Assembly: GCF_028553885.1 (NCBI RefSeq)
Contig: NZ_CP067169.1
Location: 1,445,501 to 1,509,500 of the forward strand
From: Paracoccus aestuarii
Lineage (GTDB): Bacteria > Pseudomonadota > Alphaproteobacteria > Rhodobacterales > Rhodobacteraceae
Direction: 5' to 3'
Length of the DNA: 64,000 bases
Made by a program: the position numbers and the translations under genes. Shown in pieces: positions 1-8,691 of this stretch. Below the pieces are notes generated by a model. It made no database searches. It was not told the origin of the DNA and saw only the letters and a program-made list of their open reading frames with translations. Position 1 is the first letter of the stretch; each line of letters opens with the position of its first letter.

Positions 1-1
1 C

Positions 2-163
2 CGCACCTCGGGCGAGACGCGGACCTCGAACTTCCTGCCATGGCAGGCGGCCTATTCCGAATACGAGTTCACGCCGACCCTGTGGCCGGATTTCACCCCC
101 GATCACCTGGCCCGCATCCTGGACCGCTACGGCCTGCGCGAGCGCCGCTTCGGGGGCGCATGA
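2..163 (+). CDS. uppS: Isoprenyl transferase (undecaprenyl diphosphate synthase), C-terminal end only
   Basis: This is the last 53 codons of a gene that begins before the window. The peptide [15 protein letters not shown] followed by a Y-S-E-Y-E-F stretch is the C-terminal signature of cis-prenyltransferases, where the arginines and serine bind the isopentenyl diphosphate phosphates. The family makes the C55 lipid carrier for peptidoglycan and other envelope polymers. The stop codon overlaps the cdsA start in an ATGA, so the two genes are translationally coupled and lie at the head of the usual uppS-cdsA-dxr-rseP-bamA operon. Only the C-terminus is visible, but the motif and the neighbour leave little doubt. 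Confidence 0.9.
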   Translation, partial: RTSGETRTSNFLPWQAAYSEYEFTPTLWPDFTPDHLARILDRYGLRERRFGGA

Positions 164-990
164 CGGCCGCCGGCGTCAGAACCGGGGGCAAGTGGGCCGA
201 CCTGTCGCGGCGCGTGGCATCCACCATCGTGCTGCTGGGGATCGGGGTGCTGCTGGCCGTGGCCGAGGGGGCCTGGCTGCGGCTCGGCATGGCGGTGATA
301 TCGGCGGTGACCTTCTGGGAACTGGCGGCGATGACCGGCTGGAAGAACCCGGCCCGCCACGTCACCCTGTTCGGACGGTCGCGCCCCATCGCGCTGGCCG
401 CCATCGCGGGCCTGTCCCAGGCCGTGGCGCTGACCGGCCTGCCTTGGGCCTGGGCGGCCTTGGCGCTGCCCATCCTGCTGGGCCTGCCGGGGGCGGCGGC
501 GCGGGACCGGGCGACCTATGCGATCTTCGGCGCGGCGATCCTGCTGGTGGCCTATGGGCTGGTGGATTTCCGCGAAAGCTACGGGCTGAATTTCGTGCTG
601 TGGCTGATGGGGGTCATCATCATCTCGGACACGGCGGGATATTTCTTCGGCCGGATGATCGGGGGGCCCAAGTTCTGGCCCGCCGTCAGCCCCAAGAAGA
701 CCTGGTCCGGCACCGTCGCGGGCTGGATCGGCGCCTGCATCCTGGGCGCGATCCTCTGGGCGATGGATCGGGGCGATGCGACGCTGATCTGGGTCTCGCC
801 GCTGGTCTGCCTAGCGGGGCAGCTGGGCGACATCGCCGAAAGCTGGCTGAAGCGCCGCGCGGGCGTCAAGGACAGCTCGAACCTGATCCCGGGCCATGGC
901 GGCTTCATGGATCGATTTGACGCAGTGACCGGCGCGGTGCTGGCCACCATGCTGATCGGCGTCCTGACCAGCCTGCCCGTGGTGAACTGA
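160..990 (+). CDS. cdsA: Phosphatidate cytidylyltransferase
   Basis: CdsA makes CDP-diacylglycerol from phosphatidate and CTP in the inner membrane, the branch point for all phospholipids. The protein has 276 residues, mostly hydrophobic helices. Near its C-terminus it carries the full CDP-diglyceride synthase signature, seen as [11 protein letters not shown] followed by [10 protein letters not shown] chose the ATG at 160 because it overlaps the uppS stop as ATGA and removes an unrelated 40-residue extension that lies inside uppS. dxr starts three bases after its stop. The order uppS-cdsA-dxr is standard in alphaproteobacteria. Confidence 0.95.
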   Translation: MTAAGVRTGGKWADLSRRVASTIVLLGIGVLLAVAEGAWLRLGMAVISAVTFWELAAMTGWKNPARHVTLFGRSRPIALAAIAGLSQAVALTGLPWAWAALALPILLGLPGAAARDRATYAIFGAAILLVAYGLVDFRESYGLNFVLWLMGVIIISDTAGYFFGRMIGGPKFWPAVSPKKTWSGTVAGWIGACILGAILWAMDRGDATLIWVSPLVCLAGQLGDIAESWLKRRAGVKDSSNLIPGHGGFMDRFDAVTGAVLATMLIGVLTSLPVVN

Positions 991-993
991 CGT

Positions 994-2145
994 ATGAGAC
1001 GCATTTCGATCCTGGGGGCGACGGGCTCCGTGGGCGCCAATGGCGTGGACCTGATCCGGCGCGATCCCGACCGGTTCCACACCGTCGCCCTGACCGGGGG
1101 GCGCAACATCGCCCGGCTGGCGCAGATGGCCCGCGACCTGCGCGCCGAGATCGCCGTCACCGCCCATGACGACTGCCTGGAGGATCTGCGCGCCGCGCTG
1201 GCGGGGACGGGCATCGCCGCCGCCGCCGGCACGCAGGCGCTGGTCGATGCCGCCGCCCGGCCCGCCGATTGGGTCCTGTCGGCCATCGTCGGATCGGCCG
1301 GGCTGGCGCCGGGGCTGGCGGCGATGGGCCAGGGGTCGATCCTGGCCTTGGCCAACAAGGAATCGCTGGTCTGCGCGGGCGCGCTGCTGCGCGGCACGGC
1401 GGAACGGGCGGGCGCCCGGATCCTGCCGGTGGACAGCGAACATTCCGCGCTGTTTCAGGCGCTTGGGGGTGAAACCCTCGACAGCGTCATGGATGTGACC
1501 ATCACCGCGTCGGGGGGGGCCTTCCGCGACTGGCCGCTGGAACGGCTGGCCGCCGCCACCGTGGCCGAGGCATCGACCCATCCCAACTGGGCCATGGGCC
1601 AGCGCATCACCATCGACAGCGCCTCGATGTTCAACAAGGCGATGGAGGTGATCGAGGCCAAGGAGTTCTTTGGCCTCGACGCGCGCCGCATCAAGGTGTT
1701 GGTCCATCCCGAATCGATCATCCATGCGATGGTGACCCATCACGACGGCGGCTCGATCGCGCATCTGGGCGCGCCGGACATGCGCCATGCCATCGGCTAT
1801 GCGCTGAACTGGCCCGAACGTCGTCCGCTGCCCGTTCCGGCGCTGGATCTGGCGGCCTTGGGTCGCCTGACCTTCCGCGCCCCGGACGAGACCCGCTGGC
1901 CCGCCCTGCGCCTTGCGCGCGAGGTGATGGAAGCGGGGGGCGCCGCGGGCGCGGTCTTCAACGCCGCCAAGGAACAGGCGCTGGACGATTTCATCGCCGG
2001 GCGCATCCGCTTCACCGACATGGCCCCGCGGGTCGAGGCCACCTTGGCCGCGCTGGCGGGCATGGACGGATTTTCCCGCGACCCCCAGGACCTGCGATCC
2101 GTCCTTGACTGGGACGCGCTCGCCCGACGAAAGGCCGCCCGATGA
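994..2145 (+). CDS. dxr: 1-deoxy-D-xylulose 5-phosphate reductoisomerase
   Basis: Dxr (IspC) converts 1-deoxy-D-xylulose 5-phosphate to 2-C-methyl-D-erythritol 4-phosphate with NADPH and a divalent metal, the committed step of the MEP isoprenoid pathway. The 383-residue length is normal. Visible motifs are the N-terminal dinucleotide loop GATGSVG, ALANKESLV, the metal and substrate site PVDSEHSALFQ, GGAFRDWP, and the conserved TIDSASMFNKAMEVIEA block. It lies between cdsA and rseP; its stop overlaps the rseP start in ATGATG. This links isoprenoid supply to undecaprenyl phosphate synthesis by the adjacent uppS. Confidence 0.96.
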   Translation: MRRISILGATGSVGANGVDLIRRDPDRFHTVALTGGRNIARLAQMARDLRAEIAVTAHDDCLEDLRAALAGTGIAAAAGTQALVDAAARPADWVLSAIVGSAGLAPGLAAMGQGSILALANKESLVCAGALLRGTAERAGARILPVDSEHSALFQALGGETLDSVMDVTITASGGAFRDWPLERLAAATVAEASTHPNWAMGQRITIDSASMFNKAMEVIEAKEFFGLDARRIKVLVHPESIIHAMVTHHDGGSIAHLGAPDMRHAIGYALNWPERRPLPVPALDLAALGRLTFRAPDETRWPALRLAREVMEAGGAAGAVFNAAKEQALDDFIAGRIRFTDMAPRVEATLAALAGMDGFSRDPQDLRSVLDWDALARRKAAR

Positions 2146-3473
2146 TGGACCTGATCGCCCAGACCGGAAGCACGCTGTGGACGCTGCTGGCCTTTTTCGT
2201 CGCGCTGGCGGTGATCGTCACTGTGCATGAATACGGCCATTACATCGTCGGCCGCTGGTCCGGCATCCGGGCCGAGGTGTTCAGCGTGGGCTTCGGCCCG
2301 CGCCTGCTGGCCCGCACCGACCGGCGCGGCACCGTCTGGCAGGTCGCGGCCGTCCCTCTGGGCGGCTATGTGCGGTTTCTGGGCGACGAGAACGCGGCCA
2401 GCGCGGGGCCCGGGGGGCGGGTCGATCCCGCGCTGCGGCGCCAGACGCTGCATGGCGCGCCGCTCTGGGCGCGCTTCGCCACGCTGCTGGCGGGGCCGGT
2501 CTTCAACTTCATCCTGTCCATCGCGATCTTCGGCGGATTCGCGGTGGTCCAAGGCATCGCCCTGGACGAGGTACGCGTGGGCCGCATCAGCGAGGCGCCG
2601 CCCGCCATCACCAACGAATTGCAGCCCGGCGACCGGATCTTGGCCATCGGCGACCAGCCGGTCGCGTCCTGGGGCGATCTGGGCCGCGCGGTGGGCGAAC
2701 TGCCCGTCGCCTCCAGCCAGGACTGGCAGGTCGAACGCGACGGGCGCCGCATGACGGTGACCGGGCCCGACCCGATGCCCGCCCGGATTGGCGGCGTCGC
2801 GCCCCGCAGCCCCGCCGCATCAGCCGGCCTGCGCGAGGGCGACGTGGTCCTGGCCATCGACGGCCAGCCCGTGACCCGCTTCACCCAGATGCGCGAGGCC
2901 GTGGAGGCCGCCCAGGGCGCGCCCCTGGCGCTCAGCCTCTGGCGTCCGGGCCTGGGCGATCTGGAGGTGACGCTGACCCCGCGCCTGTCGGACCTGCCCG
3001 CGCAGGGCGGCGGGTTCGAGCAGCGCTGGCTGATCGGGGTCACCGGCGGCGACAGCTTCTTCACCCCCCAGACCCGCAGCGCCGGCCCGCTGGAGGCGCT
3101 GGCCATCGGCGCGCGCCAGACCTGGGGGATCATCTGGTCCTCGATCACCGGGCTCTGGGCGATGATCTCGGGGCAGATCGGCACCTGCAACCTGGGCGGC
3201 GCGATCAGCATCGCCGAAAGCACCGGCCAGGCGGCCAGCGCGGGGGGGGCGAACTTCCTGTGGTGGATCGCGGTCCTGTCGGCGGCGATCGGCTTTCTGA
3301 ACCTGCTGCCGATTCCGGTGCTGGATGGCGGGCATCTGATGTTCTACACCTACGAGGCGGTGCGCGGCCGCCCGCCCTCGGACAAGGTGCTGAACGTGCT
3401 GACGGCGATCGGCATGGCTGCGGTGCTGTCGCTGATGGTGTTCGGCCTGACCAACGATCTTTTCTGCCCGTGA
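2142..3473 (+). CDS. rseP: Site-2 intramembrane zinc protease RseP
   Basis: RseP cleaves membrane-embedded substrates such as anti-sigma factors and leftover signal peptides. The 443-residue protein has the metalloprotease motif HEYGH in the first transmembrane helix (about residue 29), two periplasmic PDZ domains (about residues 140-290; each contains a G-D-R/V-I/V-L-A-I core), and the C-terminal site NLLPIPVLDGGHL that completes zinc binding. It overlaps dxr by four bases and precedes bamA, as in many Gram-negative genomes. Translation could start at either of two adjacent ATG codons (2142 or 2145). Confidence 0.95.
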   Translation: MMDLIAQTGSTLWTLLAFFVALAVIVTVHEYGHYIVGRWSGIRAEVFSVGFGPRLLARTDRRGTVWQVAAVPLGGYVRFLGDENAASAGPGGRVDPALRRQTLHGAPLWARFATLLAGPVFNFILSIAIFGGFAVVQGIALDEVRVGRISEAPPAITNELQPGDRILAIGDQPVASWGDLGRAVGELPVASSQDWQVERDGRRMTVTGPDPMPARIGGVAPRSPAASAGLREGDVVLAIDGQPVTRFTQMREAVEAAQGAPLALSLWRPGLGDLEVTLTPRLSDLPAQGGGFEQRWLIGVTGGDSFFTPQTRSAGPLEALAIGARQTWGIIWSSITGLWAMISGQIGTCNLGGAISIAESTGQAASAGGANFLWWIAVLSAAIGFLNLLPIPVLDGGHLMFYTYEAVRGRPPSDKVLNVLTAIGMAAVLSLMVFGLTNDLFCP

Positions 3474-3487
3474 GGCGCGATGCGCTT

Positions 3488-3516
3488 TTGACAGGCGCGC
3501 CCCGCCCGCGCTAGGA
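3488..3516 (+). promoter_or_regulatory. Predicted bamA promoter (TTGACA-N17-CTAGGA)
   Basis: The 105-base gap between rseP and bamA holds a perfect -35 box, TTGACA at 3488-3493, then 17 bases and CTAGGA at 3511-3516. The same TTGAC/CTAGG pairing recurs in front of uup, and a weaker TTGCGG/CTAGTC version stands before the FkbM gene, which suggests the local housekeeping promoter form. It would let bamA-skp be expressed apart from the upstream operon. Read by eye, not tested. Confidence 0.5.
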
Positions 3517-3578
3517 ACCATAGGCAAAACGACAGCCCGCAACAGGGCGCATGAAGGCCGGAATCAAGAGGGGCGACG

Positions 3579-5879
3579 ATGAAACGGAAACTGGGCAAGG
3601 GCGCCATCGCGCTGATGACCTCGCTGGCGGTCGCGATGCCGGCGGGGATGATGCCGTCCCCCGCGGCGGCCGTCGTCTTCAGCGCGATCCGCGTCGAGGG
3701 CAACCAGCAGATCGAGACCGGGGCGATCCTGTCCACGCTGGCCCTGCCGCAGGGCCAGGACCTGTCGCCCGGCCAGATCAATGACGGGCTGCAGCGCCTG
3801 CAGAATTCCGGCCTGTTCGAATCCGTCGAACTGGTCCCGCAGGGCGGCACGCTGGTCGTGCAGGTCCGCGAATACCCGATCGTCAACCAGATCAGCTTCG
3901 AGGGCAACCGCCGCCTGAACAATGCCCGCCTGCAGGAGATCGTGCGCAGCCAGCCGCGCCGCGTCTATCAGCCCGCCCAGGCATTGCAGGACGCCCAGAC
4001 CATCGCCCAGGCCTATGCCTCGGAGGGGCGGCTGGCCGCGCGGGTCGATCCGCGCATCATCCGCCGGGCGAACAACCGCGTCGATCTGGTCTTCGAGATC
4101 CGCGAAGGCGCAGTGACCGAGATCGAGCGCATCAGCTTCACCGGCAACCGCGCCTTTTCCGACCGCCGGCTGCGCAACGTCCTGCAGACCAAGCAGGCGG
4201 GCCTTCTGCGCACCTTCATCCGGCGCGACACCTTCGCGCCCGAACGCATCCCGCTGGACGAACAGCTGCTGACGGATTTCTACCGCTCGCAGGGTTACGC
4301 CGATTTCCGCGTGCAGGGCATCGCCCCCGAGATCGCGCGCGAACGCGACGCGTTCTTCATTACCTTCAACATCCAGGAAGGCCCGCGCTACCGCTTCGGC
4401 CGGGTCGACACCGTGTCCGAGATCCCGGGCGTCGACGCATCCGCCTTTGCGGAACAGAGCCGGGTGCGCCGCGGCGCGGTCTACAACCCTTCGGTCATCG
4501 ACACCTCGATCCGCCGGATGGAGACGGTGGCGATCCAGCAGGGGCTGAACTTCGTCAATATCGAACCGCGCATCACCCGCAACCCGCAGAACCAGACGCT
4601 GGACCTGACCTTCGCGCTGACCCGGGGCGAACGCATCTTCGTCGAACGCATCGACATCGAGGGCAACACGACCACGCTGGACCAGGTGATCCGCCGCCAG
4701 TTCACCACGGTCGAGGGCGACCCCTTCAACCCGCGCGAGATCCGCAATTCCGCCGAACGGGTGCGTGCCTTGGGCTATTTCGCCGATGCGCAGGTCGAGA
4801 CGCGGCAGGGCAGCGGCCCCGACCAGGTCATCGTCGGCGTCAGCGTCGAGGAACAGCCCACCGGCTCGCTGTCGCTCGGCGCCAGCTACGGGGTCAATTC
4901 GGGGATCGGCTTCAACCTGGGCCTGACCGAGCAGAACTTCCTGGGCCGCGGCCAGATCCTGGGCCTGCAGCTGAGCACCGGCACCGACGACCGCGCCGCC
5001 GGGATCAACTTCGTCGAGCCGTTCTTTCTGGGCCGCGACCTGCGGCTTGGCTTCGGGGCGAATTACGTCAAGACCGAGGGGCTGAACTCCGATTACGACA
5101 CCCGCCAGATCCAGGTGCAGCCCTCGCTGGAATTCCCGGTTTCCGCCAATGGCCGGCTGGAGCTGCGCTATCGCCTGTCCGAGGACCGGCTGAGCGGCGT
5201 CACCGATGACAGCTCGCAGCTGCTGATCGACGAGGAGGGCACGCGCCTGACCTCGGCCCTGGGCTATACCTACAACTGGGATTCGCGGCGCACCGGGCTG
5301 GACCCGCTGACCGCCTATCGGTTCCGCTTCTCGCAGGATTTCGCGGGCGCGGGGGGCGACACCAAGACCATCGCCACCACGGCGCTGGCCGGGGTGGAAA
5401 GCACCGCCTGGCGCGACGACGTGACCCTGCGGGCCGAGCTGGAGGCCGGGGCGATCTATACCTATGGCGATTATTCGACCTGGATCCTGGACCGTTACCG
5501 CACCGGCAACCGCATCCGCGGCTTCCGTCCCAACGGCTATGGCCCGCGCGATCTGGAGGCCGGGAACGAGGACGCGCTCGGCGGCAACTATTTCTGGGCG
5601 GCGCGGACCGAGGCGCAGTTCCCCATCGGCCTGCCCGAGGAATATGGCATCTCGGGCGGTCTGTTCGCGGATGTCGGCTCGCTCTGGGGTCTGGATCAGC
5701 GGGTGGGCACCAACGGGGTGCTGGTCGATGACGATATGTATGTGCGCGCATCGGTCGGGGCCTCGATCTTCTGGACGACGCCCATCGGGCCGCTGCGGTT
5801 CAACTTCTCGCGCGCGCTGCGCAAGCAGGACGCGGACGAGGTGCAGAACTTCGACCTGACGATCCAGACCAACTTCTGA
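3579..5879 (+). CDS. bamA: Outer membrane protein assembly factor BamA
   Basis: BamA is the central Omp85 insertase that folds beta-barrel proteins into the outer membrane. The 766-residue protein starts with a signal peptide (K-R-K followed by a hydrophobic stretch ending PAAA near residue 31), continues with five POTRA repeats to about residue 420, and ends in a 16-strand barrel. The loop-6 motif IRGFRP is visible near residue 645, and the protein ends in phenylalanine, as outer membrane substrates usually do. The start at 3579 is supported by the signal peptide. skp follows with a one-base stop/start overlap (TGATG). Confidence 0.95.
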   Translation: MKRKLGKGAIALMTSLAVAMPAGMMPSPAAAVVFSAIRVEGNQQIETGAILSTLALPQGQDLSPGQINDGLQRLQNSGLFESVELVPQGGTLVVQVREYPIVNQISFEGNRRLNNARLQEIVRSQPRRVYQPAQALQDAQTIAQAYASEGRLAARVDPRIIRRANNRVDLVFEIREGAVTEIERISFTGNRAFSDRRLRNVLQTKQAGLLRTFIRRDTFAPERIPLDEQLLTDFYRSQGYADFRVQGIAPEIARERDAFFITFNIQEGPRYRFGRVDTVSEIPGVDASAFAEQSRVRRGAVYNPSVIDTSIRRMETVAIQQGLNFVNIEPRITRNPQNQTLDLTFALTRGERIFVERIDIEGNTTTLDQVIRRQFTTVEGDPFNPREIRNSAERVRALGYFADAQVETRQGSGPDQVIVGVSVEEQPTGSLSLGASYGVNSGIGFNLGLTEQNFLGRGQILGLQLSTGTDDRAAGINFVEPFFLGRDLRLGFGANYVKTEGLNSDYDTRQIQVQPSLEFPVSANGRLELRYRLSEDRLSGVTDDSSQLLIDEEGTRLTSALGYTYNWDSRRTGLDPLTAYRFRFSQDFAGAGGDTKTIATTALAGVESTAWRDDVTLRAELEAGAIYTYGDYSTWILDRYRTGNRIRGFRPNGYGPRDLEAGNEDALGGNYFWAARTEAQFPIGLPEEYGISGGLFADVGSLWGLDQRVGTNGVLVDDDMYVRASVGASIFWTTPIGPLRFNFSRALRKQDADEVQNFDLTIQTNF

Positions 5880-6580
5880 TGCGGGGGGCGGGCGTCGTCC
5901 TGCTGGCGCTGCTGCTGGCCGCGCCCGCCGCGGCCCAGGTGGATCCCGGCGCCGATCCGGGGCCGGCCGAACCGGCCGAGATCCCGCCGCCCCGGATCGC
6001 CCCCATGCCCGCCGACATCCCGGCGGGCACGATCCCCGCGCCCGCCGATCAGGTCCAGACCGTGCCGATCCTGACGGTGGATCAGGACATGCTCTATCTC
6101 AATTCGGCCTGGGGGCTGCGCGCCCAGTCCCGGCTGGAGGCCGAGGGCGACCTGATCGCCGAGGAGAACGAGCGTCTGACCCAGATGCTGTCGGCCGAGG
6201 AGGCGCGGCTGACCGAGGTGCGCCCGACGCTTTCGGCCAATGAATTTCGCCGCATGGCCGAGAATTTCGACATCCGCGCGACCGAGATCCGTCGCGAGCG
6301 CGCCCAGGCCGTGCAGGAGCTGAATGCCTGGGCCGAGGCCGACCGCGCCGCGTTCTTCCGCGCCGCGCTGCCGGTGATGGGGCAGGTGATGGATGACCGG
6401 GGCGCGGTGGCGGTGCTGGACCGGCGCACGGTGTTTGTCTCGCTGGACGCGATCGACGTGACCGACAGGCTGATCGAGGCGGTCGACCAGCGCGTGGGCG
6501 ATGGCGACGGGGCGGTGCCCCTGCCCGATGGCGCGGGATCAGCCCAGGGTGGCGATCCGGTCGCGGATCAGGGTGAATAG
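5879..6580 (+). CDS. skp: Skp/OmpH family periplasmic chaperone
   Basis: Skp holds unfolded outer membrane proteins in the periplasm and delivers them to BamA. The 233-residue protein has a short signal peptide (cleavage after AAPAAAQ), a proline-rich linker, and then the OmpH core. The core reads D-M-L-Y-L-N-S-A-W-G and is followed by a charged alpha-helical region (about residues 80-170) that would form the coiled-coil tentacles. It is longer than E. coli Skp because of the linker and a Gly/Asp/Pro-rich tail. The last 42 bases overlap the 3' end of the convergent nucleoside hydrolase gene. In most relatives fabZ and lpx genes follow here; they are absent. Confidence 0.85.
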   Translation: MRGAGVVLLALLLAAPAAAQVDPGADPGPAEPAEIPPPRIAPMPADIPAGTIPAPADQVQTVPILTVDQDMLYLNSAWGLRAQSRLEAEGDLIAEENERLTQMLSAEEARLTEVRPTLSANEFRRMAENFDIRATEIRRERAQAVQELNAWAEADRAAFFRAALPVMGQVMDDRGAVAVLDRRTVFVSLDAIDVTDRLIEAVDQRVGDGDGAVPLPDGAGSAQGGDPVADQGE

Positions 6581-7474
6581 CCGGTCGCGATCCACATCCT
6601 TGATGAACAGCGCATTGGCGGGGCGGTCGCTGACCCGCCACCAGTCGGCGACCGTCATGCCGGTGGTCCAGCGGCCCTGCGTCTCGATCTCGACATTGAT
6701 CTGGCGGCCTTGGAACAGGTCCGGGTCCAGCAGCCAGGCGATGGTGCAGGGATCGTGCAGCGGCGCGCCCTCGCTGCCGTATTTGGCCGTGTCGAAGCGT
6801 TCGAAGAAATCCGTCCAGCCCGCCACCGCGGGGCCGCAGCGGCCGGGCAGGGCGCGCATCTGGTCCACCCAGTCCCGGCTGGTCAGCGCCTTGTGGGTCA
6901 CGTCCAGCGGCATGACGACCAAGGGCACGCCCGCGGCAAAGACCTCGGCCGCGGCCTCGGGATCGACGAAGATGTTGAATTCGGCGGCGGGGGTGATGTT
7001 GCCCACCTCGAAATAGGCGCCACCCATCAGCACGATGCGCTGGACGCGGTCGATGATGTCGGGGGCGCGGCGGAAGGCCAGGGCGATGTTGGTCAGCGGC
7101 CCGATGGGCACCAGCGTGATGCTGCCCGCGGGTTCGGCGCGCAGGGTGTCGATGATGAAATCGACCCCGTGGCGGTCCTGCAGCGGCAGGCGGGGGTCCG
7201 GCAGCTCGATCCCGTCCAGGCCGGTCTTGCCATGGACATGTTCCGCCGTGACCAGGTCGCGGTCCAAGGGCCGGTCGCAGCCCGCAAAGACCGGCACCTC
7301 GCGGCCCGACAGCTCGACCACCTTGCGCGCGTTCAGCTGGGTCAGGGCCAGGGGCACGTTGCCGGCCACGGCGACGATGCCCAGCACCTCGATCTCGGGC
7401 GAGGCCAGGGCCAGCAGGATGGCCACGGCGTCGTCCTGGCCGGGATCGGTGTCGATGATGATCTTCTGAGCCAT
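6539..7474 (-). CDS. Inosine/uridine-preferring nucleoside hydrolase
   Basis: Nucleoside hydrolases split the N-glycosidic bond of nucleosides to free base and ribose for salvage. The 311-residue length fits the family. The N-terminal calcium and ribose site DTDPGQDDA (residues 8-16) is intact, as are the N-I-T-P-A-A-E-F-N-I-F block that binds ribose and the C-terminal HDP motif with the active-site histidine. The start is preceded by a good ribosome site (AGGAG). The gene stands alone with its own orientation. Its 3' end overlaps skp on the opposite strand. Substrate preference (purine or pyrimidine) cannot be judged from sequence. Confidence 0.92.
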   Translation of the reverse strand: MAQKIIIDTDPGQDDAVAILLALASPEIEVLGIVAVAGNVPLALTQLNARKVVELSGREVPVFAGCDRPLDRDLVTAEHVHGKTGLDGIELPDPRLPLQDRHGVDFIIDTLRAEPAGSITLVPIGPLTNIALAFRRAPDIIDRVQRIVLMGGAYFEVGNITPAAEFNIFVDPEAAAEVFAAGVPLVVMPLDVTHKALTSRDWVDQMRALPGRCGPAVAGWTDFFERFDTAKYGSEGAPLHDPCTIAWLLDPDLFQGRQINVEIETQGRWTTGMTVADWWRVSDRPANALFIKDVDRDRLFTLIRDRIATLG

Positions 7475-7518
7475 GCCACGCTCCTGCCGGGTTCGCCGAA
7501 GGTTGTGCGACAGTCATG

Positions 7519-7546
7519 AAAAAGGCGCAAGCCCCGCTTGCGCCTT
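7519..7546 (-). terminator. Rho-independent terminator for the iron-binding protein gene
   Basis: There is a perfect 11-base-pair stem, AAGGCGCAAGC at 7522-7532 and its complement at 7536-7546, with a three-base loop. On the minus strand a run of five T (7523-7519) ends the hairpin, just after the stop of the gene at 7577. A T-run also follows on the plus strand (7549-7553), so it may work in both directions. Confidence 0.85.
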
Positions 7547-7576
7547 CGTTTTTCGGGATGTCGGGGGCGACGGGGA

Positions 7577-8575
7577 TCAGCCGTCGAAATTCACCCGCTC
7601 GATCAGGTCCAGCGCCTGCGGGCGCAGGTCCGAGATCTCGGACAGGCCCAGGTCGTCGGCGGTGAAATCGCCCCAGCTGGCGACCAGCTCGGACCGGTCC
7701 ACGCCCTCGACCACGGGGAATTCGTGGTTCGTCTCGGCATAGATGCGCTGCGCCTCGTCGCTGACCAGGAATTCCATCAGCGCCAGCGCCTGTTCCTGGT
7801 TGGGCGAGGATGCGGTCATCGCCATCCCCGAGACGTTCACATGCGTGCCGCCATCCTCGAAGGTCGGGAATTCGATGCGCACCGCATCCGCCCATTCCCG
7901 CTGTTCGGGATCGGCGACCATCTGGCCCATGTAATAGGTGTTGCCCAGGCTGACATCGCATTCGCCCGCCCAGATGGACCGGACCTGCGCGCGGTCATTG
8001 CCTTCGGGGCGCTTGGCCAGGTTCGCCTTGACGCCCTCCAGCCAGGCGACGGTCTCCTCCTCGCCGTGATGGGCCAGATAGGCGGCGGTCAGCGCGACGT
8101 TGTAATCGTTGGTGAAGGTGCGGGTGCAGATGCGGCCGCGCCATTTCTCGTCGGCCAGATCCTCGTAGGTGGTCACCTCGCCATCGGCGACGCGGTCCTT
8201 GTGGGCATAGAGGATGCGCGCGCGGGTGGTCAGGCCGAACCACATGTTCTCGTCGTCGCGCAGCTCGGCGGGGATCACGTCGAAGGCGTCGTTCTCGACC
8301 GCCTGCAGCACGCCCGCATCCTTCAGCTGGCCAAGCCGGGCCACGTCCACGGTCAGCACCACATCGGCCGGCGACCGGGCGCCCTCGGCCTCCAGCCGCT
8401 CGACCATGCCCTGATCGACGAAGGCCAGGTTCACGCGGATGCCGGTTTCCGCCGTGAAGGCGTCGATCAGCGGCTGGATCAGCTCCGGCTGGCGGTGGGA
8501 ATAGACGTTCACCTCCTGCGCCAGGGCGGGCAGGGCGGTGGCGGTCATCAGGGAGGCCAGGATCAGGGGGCGCAT
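7577..8575 (-). CDS. Periplasmic Fe(III)-binding protein of an ABC transporter (FutA/FbpA type)
   Basis: This is a 332-residue extracytoplasmic solute-binding protein. It has a signal peptide ending ALPALA-QEV and the mature start VNVYSHRQPELIQPLIDAF typical of ferric iron-binding FutA/Fbp proteins. The conserved NTYYMGQM segment supplies the paired tyrosines that coordinate Fe(III). It would pass iron to an inner-membrane ABC permease, but neither permease nor ATPase genes are adjacent, so its partner lies elsewhere. A terminator follows it. Upstream, a TTGACA box is readable on the minus strand (plus coordinates 8628-8633), but I found no clear Fur, RirA or Irr operator. It is divergent from uup. 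Confidence 0.88.
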   Translation of the reverse strand: MRPLILASLMTATALPALAQEVNVYSHRQPELIQPLIDAFTAETGIRVNLAFVDQGMVERLEAEGARSPADVVLTVDVARLGQLKDAGVLQAVENDAFDVIPAELRDDENMWFGLTTRARILYAHKDRVADGEVTTYEDLADEKWRGRICTRTFTNDYNVALTAAYLAHHGEEETVAWLEGVKANLAKRPEGNDRAQVRSIWAGECDVSLGNTYYMGQMVADPEQREWADAVRIEFPTFEDGGTHVNVSGMAMTASSPNQEQALALMEFLVSDEAQRIYAETNHEFPVVEGVDRSELVASWGDFTADDLGLSEISDLRPQALDLIERVNFDG

Positions 8576-8656
8576 GTTGACTCCTTTGGTAAGGTTATGC
8601 GGGCTGTTTGGCTTTTCCTACTATTCCTGTCAAGCATCATCGGGTCGCAGGCTGCA

Positions 8657-8684
8657 TTGACCCGCCGCGCGCCGCGCGCTAGGG
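8657..8684 (+). promoter_or_regulatory. Predicted uup promoter (TTGACC-N16-CTAGGG)
   Basis: TTGACC at 8657-8662 and CTAGGG at 8679-8684 match the promoter form seen before bamA. The -10 box ends only seven bases before the ATG at 8692, so transcription would start at or next to the start codon. No ribosome binding site is visible, consistent with a leaderless mRNA. Confidence 0.45.
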
Positions 8685-8691
8685 CGCGGGC

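Noticed and set aside
8576..8691. Fur/RirA/Irr box before the iron-binding protein gene
   Set aside because: No TGA-N9-TCA or other accepted iron box with both halves could be found; only a TTGACA box is readable.
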